Part shown: in pieces, positions 49,414-60,184 of the stretch
Layout of the letters: each line of letters opens with the position of its first letter
Numbering within the stretch: position 1 is the first letter of the stretch
From: Nonomuraea montanisoli
GTDB lineage: Bacteria > Actinomycetota > Actinomycetes > Streptosporangiales > Streptosporangiaceae
Direction of reading: 5' to 3'
Assembly: GCF_013363975.1 (NCBI RefSeq)
Contig: NZ_JABWGN010000009.1
Span: 248,001 to 312,000, forward strand
DNA length: 64,000 nucleotides
Notes under the pieces: generated by a model
The model's input: only the letters and a program-made list of their open reading frames with translations
Told to the model about the DNA's origin: nothing
Databases searched by the model: none
Program-made: the position numbers and the translations under genes

Positions 49414-50364
49414 TCAGTCGGCCTGATGAAGGCAGCCGCTCAGGGCGAGCCAGGCGGCGTGGTGGGGCTGGCCGGCCAGAGCTTCGCGGTGAGCGTCCGT
49501 GGCCAACCGCCACAGCTCGTCGCCACGCCCGGCCAGGGGCCCTTCCCGCCGCCAGGCGATCAGGTGTCGTACGCGCAACGGAGTACCCGCCAGCGGCCGG
49601 ACGGTGATGTCGGCCTCGGCGCCGAAGGTGGCCAGGCAAGGCGAGATCGCGCCATGGTTCGCGATCAGATCGCGAACCATGGCGACCTCGACCATCACGT
49701 GGGCCATCCGTGGGGTGAATCCGGCTTCCTGGCAGGCGGTCAGCAGGTACTCCGGCCAGCCCGCCCCGTCGGGAGGCGACACCACCCAGTCCTCGCCGGC
49801 CAGATCGGCCAGGGAGACCTCCGACCGGGAGGCGAGCGGGTGACGGCTGTTGATCGCGATGAAGACGGGCTCGGTGCCGATCGTGCGGATGTCCACGGAC
49901 GGCACCGAGGGCAGTTCGTGACCGGGATAGTCGATCAGGGTGGCAGCGTCCAGGCGGCGGCCGGCGAGCAGGTCGAGCAGCAGGCGCGGGGAGTGCTCCG
50001 TATGAACGGTGAAGGCCGTTCCCAAGGCCTCGTCGAGGCGCTTGAGCAGGCCGCTCAGCATCGGGGTGGCGTACCCGCCGAGACGGATGGGGCTGAGCCC
50101 GGCATCGATGTGCTCGACCGTGAGCAGCTCGTCAAAGGTGATGAGAGCCGCGCGGGCGCGGGTCAGGACGAACTGGCCGAAGGGTGTGACCGTGACACCC
50201 GTACGGCTGCGGCGGAACAGCCGGCCGCCCAGCGACTCTTCGATGCGCTGGAGCTGAGCGGTGAGTGAGGGCTGGGAGACGCCAAGACGGGCCGCGGCAC
50301 GACTGAGGCTGCCGGCCTCGGCGATGATCACTACCGTGCGCAAGTGCCGAACTTCCAGTTGCAT
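49414..50364 (-). CDS. LysR-family regulator of the protease/peptide-uptake region
   Basis: The 316-residue LysR (MQLEVRHLRTVVIIAEAGSL) has HTH SRAAARLGVSQPSLTAQLQR and effector blocks PIRLGGYATPMLSGLLKRLD and DWVVSPPDGAGWPEYLLTAC, like the paralogue at 42530. It is divergent from the oligopeptide importer operon. Its promoter carries a palindrome on the -10 element that recurs at the collagenase promoter, which suggests it controls itself and these targets. Confidence 0.92.
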   Translation of the reverse strand: MQLEVRHLRTVVIIAEAGSLSRAAARLGVSQPSLTAQLQRIEESLGGRLFRRSRTGVTVTPFGQFVLTRARAALITFDELLTVEHIDAGLSPIRLGGYATPMLSGLLKRLDEALGTAFTVHTEHSPRLLLDLLAGRRLDAATLIDYPGHELPSVPSVDIRTIGTEPVFIAINSRHPLASRSEVSLADLAGEDWVVSPPDGAGWPEYLLTACQEAGFTPRMAHVMVEVAMVRDLIANHGAISPCLATFGAEADITVRPLAGTPLRVRHLIAWRREGPLAGRGDELWRLATDAHREALAGQPHHAAWLALSGCLHQAD

Positions 50365-50408
50365 GGTTCTGTGTCCTCGCGTTCGGCTCCGTCAAGTGAA
50401 GACGCACC

Positions 50409-50449
50409 ACGTGAGGTGTAAAATTGCACGTAGGACAGGGGCTTGACAA
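50409..50449 (-). promoter_or_regulatory. Promoter with palindromic operator, LysR gene
   Basis: On the minus strand TTGTCA (50449-50444), a 17-bp spacer and CAATTT (50426-50421) form a sigma-70-type promoter. The near-palindrome GTGTAAAATTGCAC (50416-50429) covers the -10. The same arrangement, base for base in these elements, is at 59637-59670. The 5' leader to the LysR ATG is about 50 bp. Confidence 0.7.
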
Positions 50450-50611
50450 GACCCATTTTCTGGTAGCTGAGCCCATGGGTGAAGGCGGCGAAGCGGTCCT
50501 GTCCGGGTGTGCCGCAGTCGGTGCCGCGGCCGAGCAAGCAGCGCGGCGACGGAGGTCAAGGCGCTCATCACCAGCGAGAAGCTTCGCCAGGACACGGCTC
50601 CGTAACGCTCC

Positions 50612-50651
50612 TTGCCTCTACAATTTCACACTACTATTTTACATGTCACAC
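50612..50651 (+). promoter_or_regulatory. Promoter of the oligopeptide importer operon
   Basis: TTGCCT (50612), 17-bp spacer and TATTTT (50635) precede the block ATTTTACATGTCACAC (50636-50651). This block matches 14 of 16 bases in the collagenase promoter and 12 or 13 in the LysR promoter. The AT-rich spacer also contains CAATTTCACAC. The segment from 50450 to 50611 holds no gene. Confidence 0.6.
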
Positions 50652-50677
50652 CGTCTGACGCCCACAACGGAGTGGCC

Positions 50678-52339
50678 ATGTCGAAGAAGATCGGTTTACT
50701 GGCGATCGCAGTGCTGCTGTCGGCAGCAGGTTGCGGAGGCGGCGGGAAGCCGGAAGCATCCTCCGCCGTCACGAAGGGCGGGACGCTCACTGTCCTGGCC
50801 GTCAGCGACTTCGACCACTTAGACCCCGCACGTAACTGGACCATGCCGGCCATCATGTTCGGCACCCGCCTGCTCTATCGAACGCTCGTCACCTTCAAGG
50901 CCGGCAGCTCGGAGATCGTGCCCGATCTGGCCACCGATCTCGGCACCTCCGAGGACGGTGGCAAGACCTGGAAGTTCACCCTCAAGGACGGCTTGAAATA
51001 CGAGGACGGCACCCCCGTCAAGACCGCGGACATCAAGCACAACGTCGAGCGTTCCATGGCGCCTGACATCAGCGGTGGTCCCGACTACGCGCAGCGGCTT
51101 CTCGTCGGAGGTGCCGAGTACAAGGGGCCCTACGGGGGCGAGCATCTGGCGTCGGTGGAGACCCCCGACGACAAGACGATCATCTTCAAGCTCAAGCGAG
51201 CGGCGGGGGAGTTCCCTTACACCGTCACTCTGCCCACCTTCTCGCCGGTGCCCGAGGCGAAGGACACCAAGGTCGAATACGACAACCGACCCTTCTCCAC
51301 CGGGCCCTACAAGATCGATGGGTACCAACGCGGCAAGGAACTCGTACTGACGCGCAACAAGTACTGGGACCAGGGAACCGACCCGGTACGGCTGGCGCTG
51401 CCGGACAAGATCCACGTCAAGCAGGGGCAGGACAAGGACACCATCACCGACAGGCTCATCGCCAGCTCGGGTGAGGATGCCACGAGCGTGCCGTGGGGTT
51501 CGGCCGGACCGCAGAGTCTGTCGAAGATCCTGCCCAACCCCCAGGCGAAGGAACGCCTGTTCACGGGTCCGACCGGCTGCACGAGCACGCTGGTCTTCAA
51601 CCTCAACAAGAAGCCCCTGGACAATCCGAAGGTACGACAGGCGATCTACAGCGCGATCGACAAGGAGTCCGTGCAGACGGCGATGGGCGGGCCGAACATG
51701 GCCGACATCGCCACCGCGTATCTGCCCCCCGCGATGACCGACGGGACCAAGCAGGACGTGTTCCAGATCCCGCCCACCGGTGACGTCGCGAAGGCCAAGG
51801 CGCTCCTGGCCGAGGCCGGAGTCACCACCCCGCTCAAACTCAAGCTCACCGCCAGCACCGGTTCGAGCACCCCCGTCGAGGTGTCGATCCAGGAGAGCCT
51901 GAAGAAGATCGGCGTCGAGGTCGAGATCAACCCGGTGGACGGTTCCGTGTACTACGACACCATCGGGGATCAGGGAAAGGCCGACGAACTCGCCACATAC
52001 GGCTGGTGCCCGGACTATCCCAATGGGTCAAGCTTCCTGCCCCCGCTGTTCGACAGCCGGAGCGTGAAGCAGACCGGTAACAGCGGCAACGTCGCGTTCT
52101 TCAAGGATCCGGCGATCGACAAGAAGATCGACGAAATCTACGCCATCACCGATGCGGCGGCTTCTGGGAAGGCATGGCGGGATCTCGACGCGCAGATCAT
52201 GCGACAGCTCCCGCAGGCGCCGCTGTACCTGGAGAAGCGCGGCTACATCATCGGTAAGAACGTCGTCGGCGCGGTCAATCACCCGGTCTGGGCCGCCCAG
52301 CTCGACTACGCCGTGATCGGCGTGAAGAAGTCATCGTGA
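50678..52339 (+). CDS. Oligopeptide ABC transporter substrate-binding lipoprotein
   Basis: The ATG at 50678 (after GGAG) gives 553 residues with a lipobox, LLSAAGC, so Cys20 is the lipidated residue. The family 5 solute-binding fold (DppA/OppA) is seen in GGTLTVLAVSDFDHLDPARN, GLKYEDGTPVKTADIKHNVE and GPYKIDGYQRGKELVLTRNK. It captures peptides outside the membrane for the permease genes that follow. The stop overlaps the next start by four bases. Confidence 0.93.
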   Translation: MSKKIGLLAIAVLLSAAGCGGGGKPEASSAVTKGGTLTVLAVSDFDHLDPARNWTMPAIMFGTRLLYRTLVTFKAGSSEIVPDLATDLGTSEDGGKTWKFTLKDGLKYEDGTPVKTADIKHNVERSMAPDISGGPDYAQRLLVGGAEYKGPYGGEHLASVETPDDKTIIFKLKRAAGEFPYTVTLPTFSPVPEAKDTKVEYDNRPFSTGPYKIDGYQRGKELVLTRNKYWDQGTDPVRLALPDKIHVKQGQDKDTITDRLIASSGEDATSVPWGSAGPQSLSKILPNPQAKERLFTGPTGCTSTLVFNLNKKPLDNPKVRQAIYSAIDKESVQTAMGGPNMADIATAYLPPAMTDGTKQDVFQIPPTGDVAKAKALLAEAGVTTPLKLKLTASTGSSTPVEVSIQESLKKIGVEVEINPVDGSVYYDTIGDQGKADELATYGWCPDYPNGSSFLPPLFDSRSVKQTGNSGNVAFFKDPAIDKKIDEIYAITDAAASGKAWRDLDAQIMRQLPQAPLYLEKRGYIIGKNVVGAVNHPVWAAQLDYAVIGVKKSS

Positions 52340-53277
52340 GTGTGGCGGCAGGCGAGGTCGCCGCGAAGACGCCACGGGCCGCGCGGTCGCCCGGCCGGCT
52401 CGCACTCGCCAGGCTACGCGCGGATCGCCCGGCGATGGCCGGGCTGGTCGTCGTGCTGATCCTGGTCCTCCTGGCCGCACTGGCCCCGGTGATCACCGCG
52501 TGGACCGGCTGGGCTCCGGAGACCTTCGACAAGACAGCCATCGACCCGAACATGGGCGGCCTCCCCAAGGGGGCCTGGGGAGGCATCGGCACCGAGCACC
52601 TTCTCGGAGTCGAGCCGGTGACCGGCCGTGACGTGCTCAGCCGCATCCTGTACGGCGGCCAGATCTCGCTGCTGATCGCGATGCTCGCCACCGCGATCAC
52701 CGTCGTCACCGGTCTCGTGCTCGGCCTGCTCGCCGGCTTCCTCGGCGGCTGGGCGGACACGGTGATCAGCCGGATCATGGACCTCCTCATGTCCTTCCCC
52801 AGCCTCATCTTCATGATCGCGATCCTGTCCGTGGTCCGTGACGTCAACCGCATCGTCCTGCTCGTCGCGGTTCTCTCGGTCTTCGGCTGGACGGTCGTGG
52901 CCAGGATCGTGCGGGGACAGGTCCTGACCATCAAGCACCGCGAATACGTCGAGGCCGCGCGAGTCGGGGGTGGAATGACCGGTTACATCCTTCTCAAGGA
53001 GATCCTTCCCGGCCTCACCGCGCCGATCCTGGTCTACGCGACGCAAGCCGTCCCCGCCTACGTCGGCGCCGAGGCTGCACTCAGCTTCCTCGGCGTCGGC
53101 GTGCGACCGCCCACCCCGTCCTGGGGACAGATGATCAACAACGCTCGCGGCTGGTTCATGACCGATCCCGTCTACCTGGCGGTGCCCTGCGCGTTCCTGG
53201 GGCTCACCGTGCTCGCCTGCACCCTGCTCGGTGACGGCCTGCGGGACGCCTTCGATCCGAAGGCGGTGCGAGCATGA
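52336..53277 (+). CDS. Oligopeptide ABC permease (DppC-like)
   Basis: The 313-residue permease has a GTG start inside the SBP stop (GTGA). It has the DppC/OppC N-terminal region, about six membrane helices (MAGLVVVLILVLLAALAPVI first) and the coupling loop EYVEAARVGGGMTGYILLKE-ILPG. The N-terminal extension ARSPGRLALARLRADRPAM is usual for the C-type subunit. Here it precedes the B-type subunit. Confidence 0.92.
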   Translation: MSVAAGEVAAKTPRAARSPGRLALARLRADRPAMAGLVVVLILVLLAALAPVITAWTGWAPETFDKTAIDPNMGGLPKGAWGGIGTEHLLGVEPVTGRDVLSRILYGGQISLLIAMLATAITVVTGLVLGLLAGFLGGWADTVISRIMDLLMSFPSLIFMIAILSVVRDVNRIVLLVAVLSVFGWTVVARIVRGQVLTIKHREYVEAARVGGGMTGYILLKEILPGLTAPILVYATQAVPAYVGAEAALSFLGVGVRPPTPSWGQMINNARGWFMTDPVYLAVPCAFLGLTVLACTLLGDGLRDAFDPKAVRA

Positions 53278-54253
53278 TCGTCTATGCGCTTCGCCGCCTG
53301 GGTGCGATCGCCCTGATCATGCTGGTCATCTGTGCCATCACCTTCGCCATCTTCTACTTGCTGCCCGACGATCCGGCACTGGACGCATGCGGCAAGAGCT
53401 GCACCAGCGCACGGCTGGCCGACGTCCGGCACGCGATGGGTCTCGACCAGCCGGTGCTCACCCAGTTCCTGTCCTATCTGAGCGGCATCTTCGCCGGCCG
53501 TACCCTGGGGACCTCGGGCCTGGACTGCGCCGCGCCCTGCTTCGGCTATTCCTGGCAGTACGCGAGCCCCGTCTGGGACCTGCTGCTCGACCGTCTCGGG
53601 GTCAGTGCCTCCCTGGCGGCAGGCGCCGCCGTGCTCTGGCTGGTCGTGGGCGTGCTTCTGGGGCTCATGGCCGCCCTGCGCAAGGGATCGCTGCTGGACC
53701 GAGGCATCGTGCTGTCCGCGCTGGCGACGACGTCAGCGCCGGTCTATCTCATCGCCGCCCTGCTGATCTACTTCGTGATCCTCCAGGGTGAACTGCTGCC
53801 TTTCCCCGACTACCAGCCAGTCCTGGACAACCCCGCCGCCTGGGTCGCCAGTTTGATCCTGCCGTGGATCACGCTCGCCGCCCTGTACGCCGCCATGTAC
53901 ATCCGGCTCACGCGCGCCTCGATGATCGAGACGATGGCCGAGCCCTACATCCGGACAGCGCGCGCCAAAGGCTTGCCCGAGCGGACCGTCGTGGTCAAGC
54001 ACGGCCTGCGCTCGACCATGACGCCGATCCTCACGATCTTCGGTATCGACCTGGGCGGCCTGCTCGCCGGAGCCATGATCACGGAGACCATGTTCGGACT
54101 TCCCGGGCTGGGCAAACTCACGTTCGACGCGATCGGCAAATCCGACCAGCCGGTGGTGCTCGGCGTGACCCTGCTGGCGGCCCTCTTCATCACGCTGGCC
54201 AACCTCGTCGTCGACCTCCTCTACGGCGTCATCGATCCCCGGGTGAGGTACGC

Positions 54254-54257
<4 letters not shown>
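53274..54257 (+). CDS. Oligopeptide ABC permease (DppB-like)
   Basis: The 327-residue permease (MIVYALRRLGAIALIMLVIC) has about six membrane helices and the coupling loop EPYIRTARAKGLPERTVVVK-HGLR. It pairs with the DppC-like subunit to form the channel. Start and preceding stop overlap by four bases (ATGA), as do its stop and the next start. Confidence 0.92.
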
Positions 54258-55209
<952 letters not shown>

Positions 55210-55210
<1 letters not shown>

Positions 55211-56181
55211 TGAAAAGCGTGCCCGCGGCACTGGACGCGCCGACCGTACCGGGCTCCACGCCCCTGCTGGAGGTCCGGGACCTGGCCATGAGATTTCCAG
55301 GTGGTGTCAAGGCAGTCGACGGGGTCGGCTTCGAGGTGGCTCAAGGCGAGACACTCGGCCTGGTCGGTGAGTCGGGATGTGGCAAGTCGACCACTGGCCG
55401 GATGATCGTCCGCCTGCTGGAGCCGACCTCGGGCACCGTGCATCTCAACGGGCAGGACATCACGCACCTGAGCCGGCGGGAATTGCTCCCGCTGCGCGCG
55501 AGCATGCAGATGATCTTCCAGGACCCGCTCTCCTCGCTCAATCCGCGGCACACGGTGAGCCAGATCGTGGCCGGTCCGCGCAGGGTGCTCGACCGCGATC
55601 AGGTGATCGAACTGCTGGAGAGGGTCGGGCTCGCTCCGGAGCATGCCGACCGATTCCCGCACGAGTTCTCTGGAGGCCAGGCCCAACGGGTCGGAATCGC
55701 CCGCGCGCTGGCCAACGGGCCGGAACTCATCGTCTGCGATGAAGCTGTCTCAGCTCTGGACGTCTCGATCCGTGCGCAGATCATCAACCTCCTCTCCGAC
55801 CTCCAGGAGGAACGGGGGCTCGCCTACCTGTTCATCGCGCACGATCTGTCGATCGTCCGGCACGTATGCACGCGGGTCGCGGTGATGTACCTGGGCCGCA
55901 TTGTCGAGATCGGGCCGGTGGCGTCCCTGTATGCGGATCCGGCCCACCCCTATACGCGCGCCCTGCTGTCCGCCGTACCCGTCGCGGATCCGAGGATCGA
56001 AGCGGTTCGCGAGCGGATCGTCCTGCGCGGTGATCCACCGTCGCCCGCGGCCCCACCGCCTGGTTGTTCGTTCCACCCGCGCTGCGCCCTGGCTCAGCGC
56101 CGCTGCGAGGTGGAGGCGCCCCAGCTCCGCGAGGTACGAGGACGAAAGGTGGCCTGCCACTACGCAGAGATCTCGGGCTGA
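55210..56181 (+). CDS. Oligopeptide ABC transporter ATPase (DppF-like)
   Basis: The ATG at 55210 overlaps the upstream stop by one base; a GTG at 55207 would add one residue. The 323-residue ATPase has Walker A GESGCGKST, MIFQDPLSSLNPRHT, signature FSGGQAQRVGIARAL, Walker B LIVCDEAVSALDVS and FIAHDLSIVRHV. A C-terminal oligopeptide-type tail with cysteines (PPGCSFHPRCALAQRRCE) follows. Last gene of the five-gene importer operon. Confidence 0.93.
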
Positions 56182-56271
56182 CTGCCTCGCAGCGTCGAGG
56201 AACCGCCGATCATGATCACAATCCGATGGGGCCCGTCCGGGTTCACAGTGGTGAGCGCTAACATCATGTGA

Positions 56272-56284
56272 CACCGTACGGGTG
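56272..56284. promoter_or_regulatory. Operator-like palindrome upstream of gntR
   Basis: CACCGTACGGGTG is a near-perfect inverted repeat centred on GTAC, 27 bp before the GntR start region. FCD-type GntR proteins often bind short palindromes near their own start, so autoregulation is possible. Confidence 0.35.
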
Positions 56285-56311
56285 GTCGGATTGTCAGAAG
56301 TGTGAGGCGTG

Positions 56312-56983
56312 ATGTCGGAGCCATTGAACCTTCCGGATCTCGGTGTACGGGAGAACATCCGGCAGAAGGTCGCCAACGCGTTGCGCGCGGCGTTGATCGC
56401 CGGCGAGATGCGTCCCGGCGTCATCTATTCGGCGCCCGCCCTGGCCGAGAAATTCAACGTCTCCGCCACCCCCGTCCGCGAAGCGATGCTGGATCTGGTC
56501 AAGGAGGGCCTGGTCATCGCGATGCGGAACAAGGGCTTCCGGGTGACCGAGCTCTCCGAGCGGGATCTCGACGAGATCATCGAGATCCGTGAGCTGATCG
56601 AAGTGCCCGCCATCGCCAAGATCGCCGCGACGGTACCAGGCGACCGGATCCTCAGGCTGAAGGCCTGGGCCGAGGCCATTGTGGCCGCGGCCGAGGAGGG
56701 GGACCTGGTCCGCTATGTCGAGGCCGACGAGGCCTTCCATCTGAATCTGCTGGCTCTCGCCGGCAACGCCCACCTGGTGGGCACGGTCCGCGAGCTCCGG
56801 CATCGCTCCCGGCTCTACGGCATCTCCCGCCTGGCCAAGGGCGGCAAACTCGCCGACTCCGCCCGCGAGCATCTCGATCTGCTCGATGTCGTGGCCTCCG
56901 GCGACGCCGAAGCCGCGGCTTCGCTGATGCGCAGGCACCTGCGCCACGTACGAGGCATCTGGGCCGACAGCCCCGAGTCCTGA
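56312..56983 (+). CDS. GntR-family regulator, FCD subfamily
   Basis: The 223-residue regulator has an N-terminal wHTH (IRQKVANALRAALIAGEM, YSAPALAEKFNVSATPVREA, MLDLVKEGLVIAMRNKGFRV) and a C-terminal all-helical FCD domain with the metal-site pattern (E/D in EIIEIRELIEVPAI; H in ADEAFHLNLL, ELRHRSRLYG, EHLDLLDVV). It lies 130 bp after the peptide importer and may tune it, but a ligand cannot be read. A GTG at 56309 is an alternative start. Confidence 0.9.
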   Translation: MSEPLNLPDLGVRENIRQKVANALRAALIAGEMRPGVIYSAPALAEKFNVSATPVREAMLDLVKEGLVIAMRNKGFRVTELSERDLDEIIEIRELIEVPAIAKIAATVPGDRILRLKAWAEAIVAAAEEGDLVRYVEADEAFHLNLLALAGNAHLVGTVRELRHRSRLYGISRLAKGGKLADSAREHLDLLDVVASGDAEAAASLMRRHLRHVRGIWADSPES

Positions 56984-57040
56984 GTCGCGCGCCATATCGA
57001 GAACCCCAGGCCGGTGGCTCCTCGGACATCTTGGAAATGG

Positions 57041-57071
57041 GTACGGCCTCCGGCGCTGCCGGAGGCCGTAC
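57041..57071. terminator. Strong bidirectional terminator
   Basis: GTACGGCCTCCGGC and its exact reverse complement form a 14-bp stem with loop GCT, between the convergent gntR (ends 56983) and collagenase (ends 57091) genes. Confidence 0.85.
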
Positions 57072-57090
57072 TTCAGTACTTCAGTGTGTG

Positions 57091-59580
57091 TCAGTAACGG
57101 GTGGAGAGGGTCGCGCCGGAGAAGGCACTGGCCCCGTAGAGGCTGATGTAGTGGTACGTGCCGGGACGCAGGTTGGTGACAGTGAGCGTCTCGCCGTTGC
57201 CGGAGTTGGTGGACTTGGCGGTGTAGGCGCCGGTCGTGGCCCAGTCACCCGGGTTGAAGTAGAGGTCGGCGTTGCCGCTGCCGCCCGAGACCGTGATGTT
57301 CAACGACGTGGTGCCGGCGGGGATGTAGATGGAGAAGTAGGCGTAGTTGCCGCTGGTCGCGGAGATGTCGGCCCGCTGGCAGTTCTTGTCCATGATCTGC
57401 GGGTTGGACCCGCCGCAGGTCGGGAGGTCGGACGAGCCGACCGTGACGGTCTTGGACGTGGTCGCGGAGGTGCCGGCGTTGTCGGTGACCTTCAGGGTGA
57501 CGGTGTAGGTGCCCGCCGCGGCGTAAGGATGCGTGGGGTTGGCGGACGTGGACGACGTGCCATCGCCGAAGGTCCAGGAGCGGGAGGCGATGCTTCCGTC
57601 GGGATCGGTCGAGGTGTCGGTGAAGCCGGCGGTGAGCCCGCTGGTGGTCACCGTGAACGAGGCGGTGGGCGGCTTGTTGCCCGAGCCGCCGGAGAGGGTG
57701 TCGAGCCAGGCGGTGAAGTCGCTGTTGTAGTTGAGCGACTTGGTGAAGGTGTAGGCGGCGGTGTAGTCGCCTGCCCGGTAGTAGCCGAGCAGCTTGGTCA
57801 CGTCGGAGCGGTGCTTCTCGACCATGTACCGGACGGCGAGGTAACCCCAGTGGTACGTCCGGTTCACATCGGTGTTCTCATAGGTGGAGTCGAACAGCGT
57901 GCTGAGCGCGTACGTGTGCCTGGGCGCCTCGTTCAACGCGGCGGTGTAGGCGAGGTTGCGGTAGGAGTAGGAGACGTATTCGGCCACGCCCTCGATCCAC
58001 CAGATGTTCGGCTTGACGGTCTCGGCTGCGAAGTCGCCGTAGGTGTCGTAGCGGCCGTCGAGGTAGTGGGTGTACTCGTGGTTGAGGTTCCAGACGCGGG
58101 CCGCGAAGCCGTTGTCGGCGGGAGACTGGTAGGCGATGAAACGCGGCTGGTTACCCTGCTTGGACGGGTCGCCTTCCAGGTACATGCCGCCGTTGTCGGT
58201 GGCGATGCCGAAGAGGTAGCCGGCGTACTGCTGGTAGTCGCCGACCGAGGCGAAGACGACGATCTCCATGTTCGCGTTGTTGTCGTTGGCGACCGGCTGT
58301 CCGCCGTCCTGGACCATGGTGTGGAAGTAGGCGTTCTGGTTGAGCATGCTGGCGCACGCGTCCTGCAACTCCTGCGTCGTCATCCGCTGGGCGACAACGT
58401 GCAGCACACCCGGTGAACAGGTGTGGTTCTGCGGCAGGATGGCGGCCTTCACTCTGGTGGGAAGGTCACAGGTGCCGTAGTAGGAGCAGTTGTCGGCATC
58501 CTTGTCGTTGGCGACGATCGCGACTCGTATCCACAGCGGTTGCCGGGCGCCCGTGATGGAGGAGTTGTCGAACAGCCCCTTGACGAGCGGGCGCACCTTG
58601 CCACGCAGACCGGCGTACTGCAGGAAGCGGGCCAGTTCGCCGCCCGCGTTGACGTCGATGAACTCGGAGTCGCCGCCGATCAGATCCATGTGCCGGCTGG
58701 CGAAGTTCCAGAGGCTGTCCACGATGGAGGGATCCGCCTGGACGGCCGCGGGATATCCGGTCACCCATTCACCACGGGTCAGGACGGTGAAGGTGTTGTT
58801 CACCGCGTTACGCAGGTACCAGAGCGAGTTGTAGGCGTTGGTGTAGTTGTTGAGCAGCCGCTTCACCACGTACAGGTAGCGGACGTTCTCGCGGGCGCTG
58901 TCGATCAGGGTGACCGCTTCGCCGAGCACCTCGCCGTTGGCGTCGGTGGCGTCGTAGGCGTGGCTGTTGGCGTAGAACGCATCCAGTGCGGCCTCAGTGG
59001 CACTCGCCAGCGAACTCGTGTACGCGGGCACCGTGTCGGGATTGTTGAACTGGATGTAATAGCCCGCGCGCAGGTAGAGCACCACCTGCTCCGTGCTCGC
59101 GGCGTTGGTGCCGTTGTAGGAGGTGGCGTTGGCGCGGAGCGCATTGGCGGCCGTGATCATCTGTGATTCGCGGAACGCGTAGTACTGGTTGGAGCCCGTA
59201 AGAGCGAACAGCGTGTTGATGCAGTTAACGGACGCGGCCTTGATGGCGGACACCAGGGCGCTGCCGGTGTTGTTCGTGAAGTCGGACACCGAGCAGGCGG
59301 CGGCTGCAGCGGTGTCCGTCTTTAAGAGCGCCTTCGGCGCGTTCTTGGCAGGGGAAAGCAGCGGTTCGCTCTCGGTGGGACGTTGTCGTTGATTGATCGC
59401 GTCGGGTGCTTTGGGGTCAGCGATCCTGGTCCGGCCGTCCACCTTCCGGCCGTCCTGCTTGGCGGGCGTGGGTGTGGAGAGCGGCGTGTCGGTGCTTACG
59501 GCGAATACCGGAGTGCTTGCCCCGGCTGTGATCAGAGTGATGACGCTGAGTAGCGATACTGCTAGTCGTCGGGCAGACAT
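57091..59580 (-). CDS. Secreted M9-family collagenase with PKD and PPC domains
   Basis: The ATG at 59580 (after AAGGAGAAGG) gives 829 residues. Signal peptide: LLSVITLITAGASTPVFA. The M9 activator and peptidase regions span about 95-640, with zinc motif HEYTHYLDGRYD (H501, E502, H505) and glutamate ligand helix WWIEGVAEYVSYSYRN. A PKD domain (PPTASFTVTTSGLTAGFTDT, SRSWTFGDGTS) and a C-terminal PPC domain (YAYFSIYIPAGTTSLNITVS, ADLYFNPGDW) follow, as in clostridial collagenases. It degrades collagen-like proteins. Its promoter shares the core of the LysR and importer promoters. Confidence 0.95.
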   Translation of the reverse strand: MSARRLAVSLLSVITLITAGASTPVFAVSTDTPLSTPTPAKQDGRKVDGRTRIADPKAPDAINQRQRPTESEPLLSPAKNAPKALLKTDTAAAAACSVSDFTNNTGSALVSAIKAASVNCINTLFALTGSNQYYAFRESQMITAANALRANATSYNGTNAASTEQVVLYLRAGYYIQFNNPDTVPAYTSSLASATEAALDAFYANSHAYDATDANGEVLGEAVTLIDSARENVRYLYVVKRLLNNYTNAYNSLWYLRNAVNNTFTVLTRGEWVTGYPAAVQADPSIVDSLWNFASRHMDLIGGDSEFIDVNAGGELARFLQYAGLRGKVRPLVKGLFDNSSITGARQPLWIRVAIVANDKDADNCSYYGTCDLPTRVKAAILPQNHTCSPGVLHVVAQRMTTQELQDACASMLNQNAYFHTMVQDGGQPVANDNNANMEIVVFASVGDYQQYAGYLFGIATDNGGMYLEGDPSKQGNQPRFIAYQSPADNGFAARVWNLNHEYTHYLDGRYDTYGDFAAETVKPNIWWIEGVAEYVSYSYRNLAYTAALNEAPRHTYALSTLFDSTYENTDVNRTYHWGYLAVRYMVEKHRSDVTKLLGYYRAGDYTAAYTFTKSLNYNSDFTAWLDTLSGGSGNKPPTASFTVTTSGLTAGFTDTSTDPDGSIASRSWTFGDGTSSTSANPTHPYAAAGTYTVTLKVTDNAGTSATTSKTVTVGSSDLPTCGGSNPQIMDKNCQRADISATSGNYAYFSIYIPAGTTSLNITVSGGSGNADLYFNPGDWATTGAYTAKSTNSGNGETLTVTNLRPGTYHYISLYGASAFSGATLSTRY

Positions 59581-59629
59581 TTCCCGTCCTTCTCCTTTGG
59601 GGGTCGAGGAGAGCGGCCGGCCGACCTCT

Positions 59630-59670
59630 GTGTGATGTGTAAAATTGCACATGCGACATGTTTTTGACAA
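59630..59670 (-). promoter_or_regulatory. Collagenase promoter with shared palindrome
   Basis: Minus-strand TTGTCA (59670-59665), 17-bp spacer, CAATTT (59647-59642), with GTGTAAAATTGCAC (59637-59650) over the -10. The core elements and spacing are identical to the LysR promoter at 50409-50449, including GACAAGACC upstream of both. Confidence 0.7.
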
Positions 59671-60184
59671 GACCTATTTTCCTGCCATTCACCCGTCAGT
59701 GAGACGGACCCTCCCGTCAAACGAGGGTGTCGCGATCGCGTTTCGACGGCGTGGCGGTCGCGACCGCAGAGCCCGGACGGGACTTCTCTGACCTGCACCG
59801 GAGCACGGTCCTCCGGCCCTGCCGCCTACTTCGGCGCACGGCACGACTTCCACGACCGGCGCTCGTCCGTTGACCGATTCTGGTCATCCGGATGTTCGCC
59901 CTGGTCGCGCTGGTCGCCGGGATCTGCCGCGAGCCTTCACCAGACCGGCCAGGTACTCGACCGCGGCCGACGGGAACCACCCGCCCCTGGGGGCTGTTTC
60001 TCCCGCCCCGCTTGACGTCCTGCCCGCCCGGTGCGACTATCTTCATGTTTCGGCAATATTAAGATCATCTTCATTATTAATTGCCTGCTGATCGCCCGGG
60101 GCGTCGTCCGGGCCGGCGGAGCGATGACCTGGGACGTCGGCTACGACCGTTCGAACGGCCACATCTCCGACCTGCTGAAGGTGA
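59671..60184. other. Mostly featureless; AT-rich patch and a short coding remnant
   Basis: 59671-60030 has no supported gene. 60035-60095 is unusually AT-rich for the window and includes GGCAATATTAAGATC and TTATTAATTGCC, which may be promoter DNA. At about 60117-60185 a plus reading AMTWDVGYDRSNGHISDLLK looks like a real protein piece, but I cannot place it. Confidence 0.4.

Noticed and set aside
59717..60046. 109-codon minus-strand frame
   Set aside because: Very Arg-rich, no domain, no ribosome binding site; treated as noncoding.
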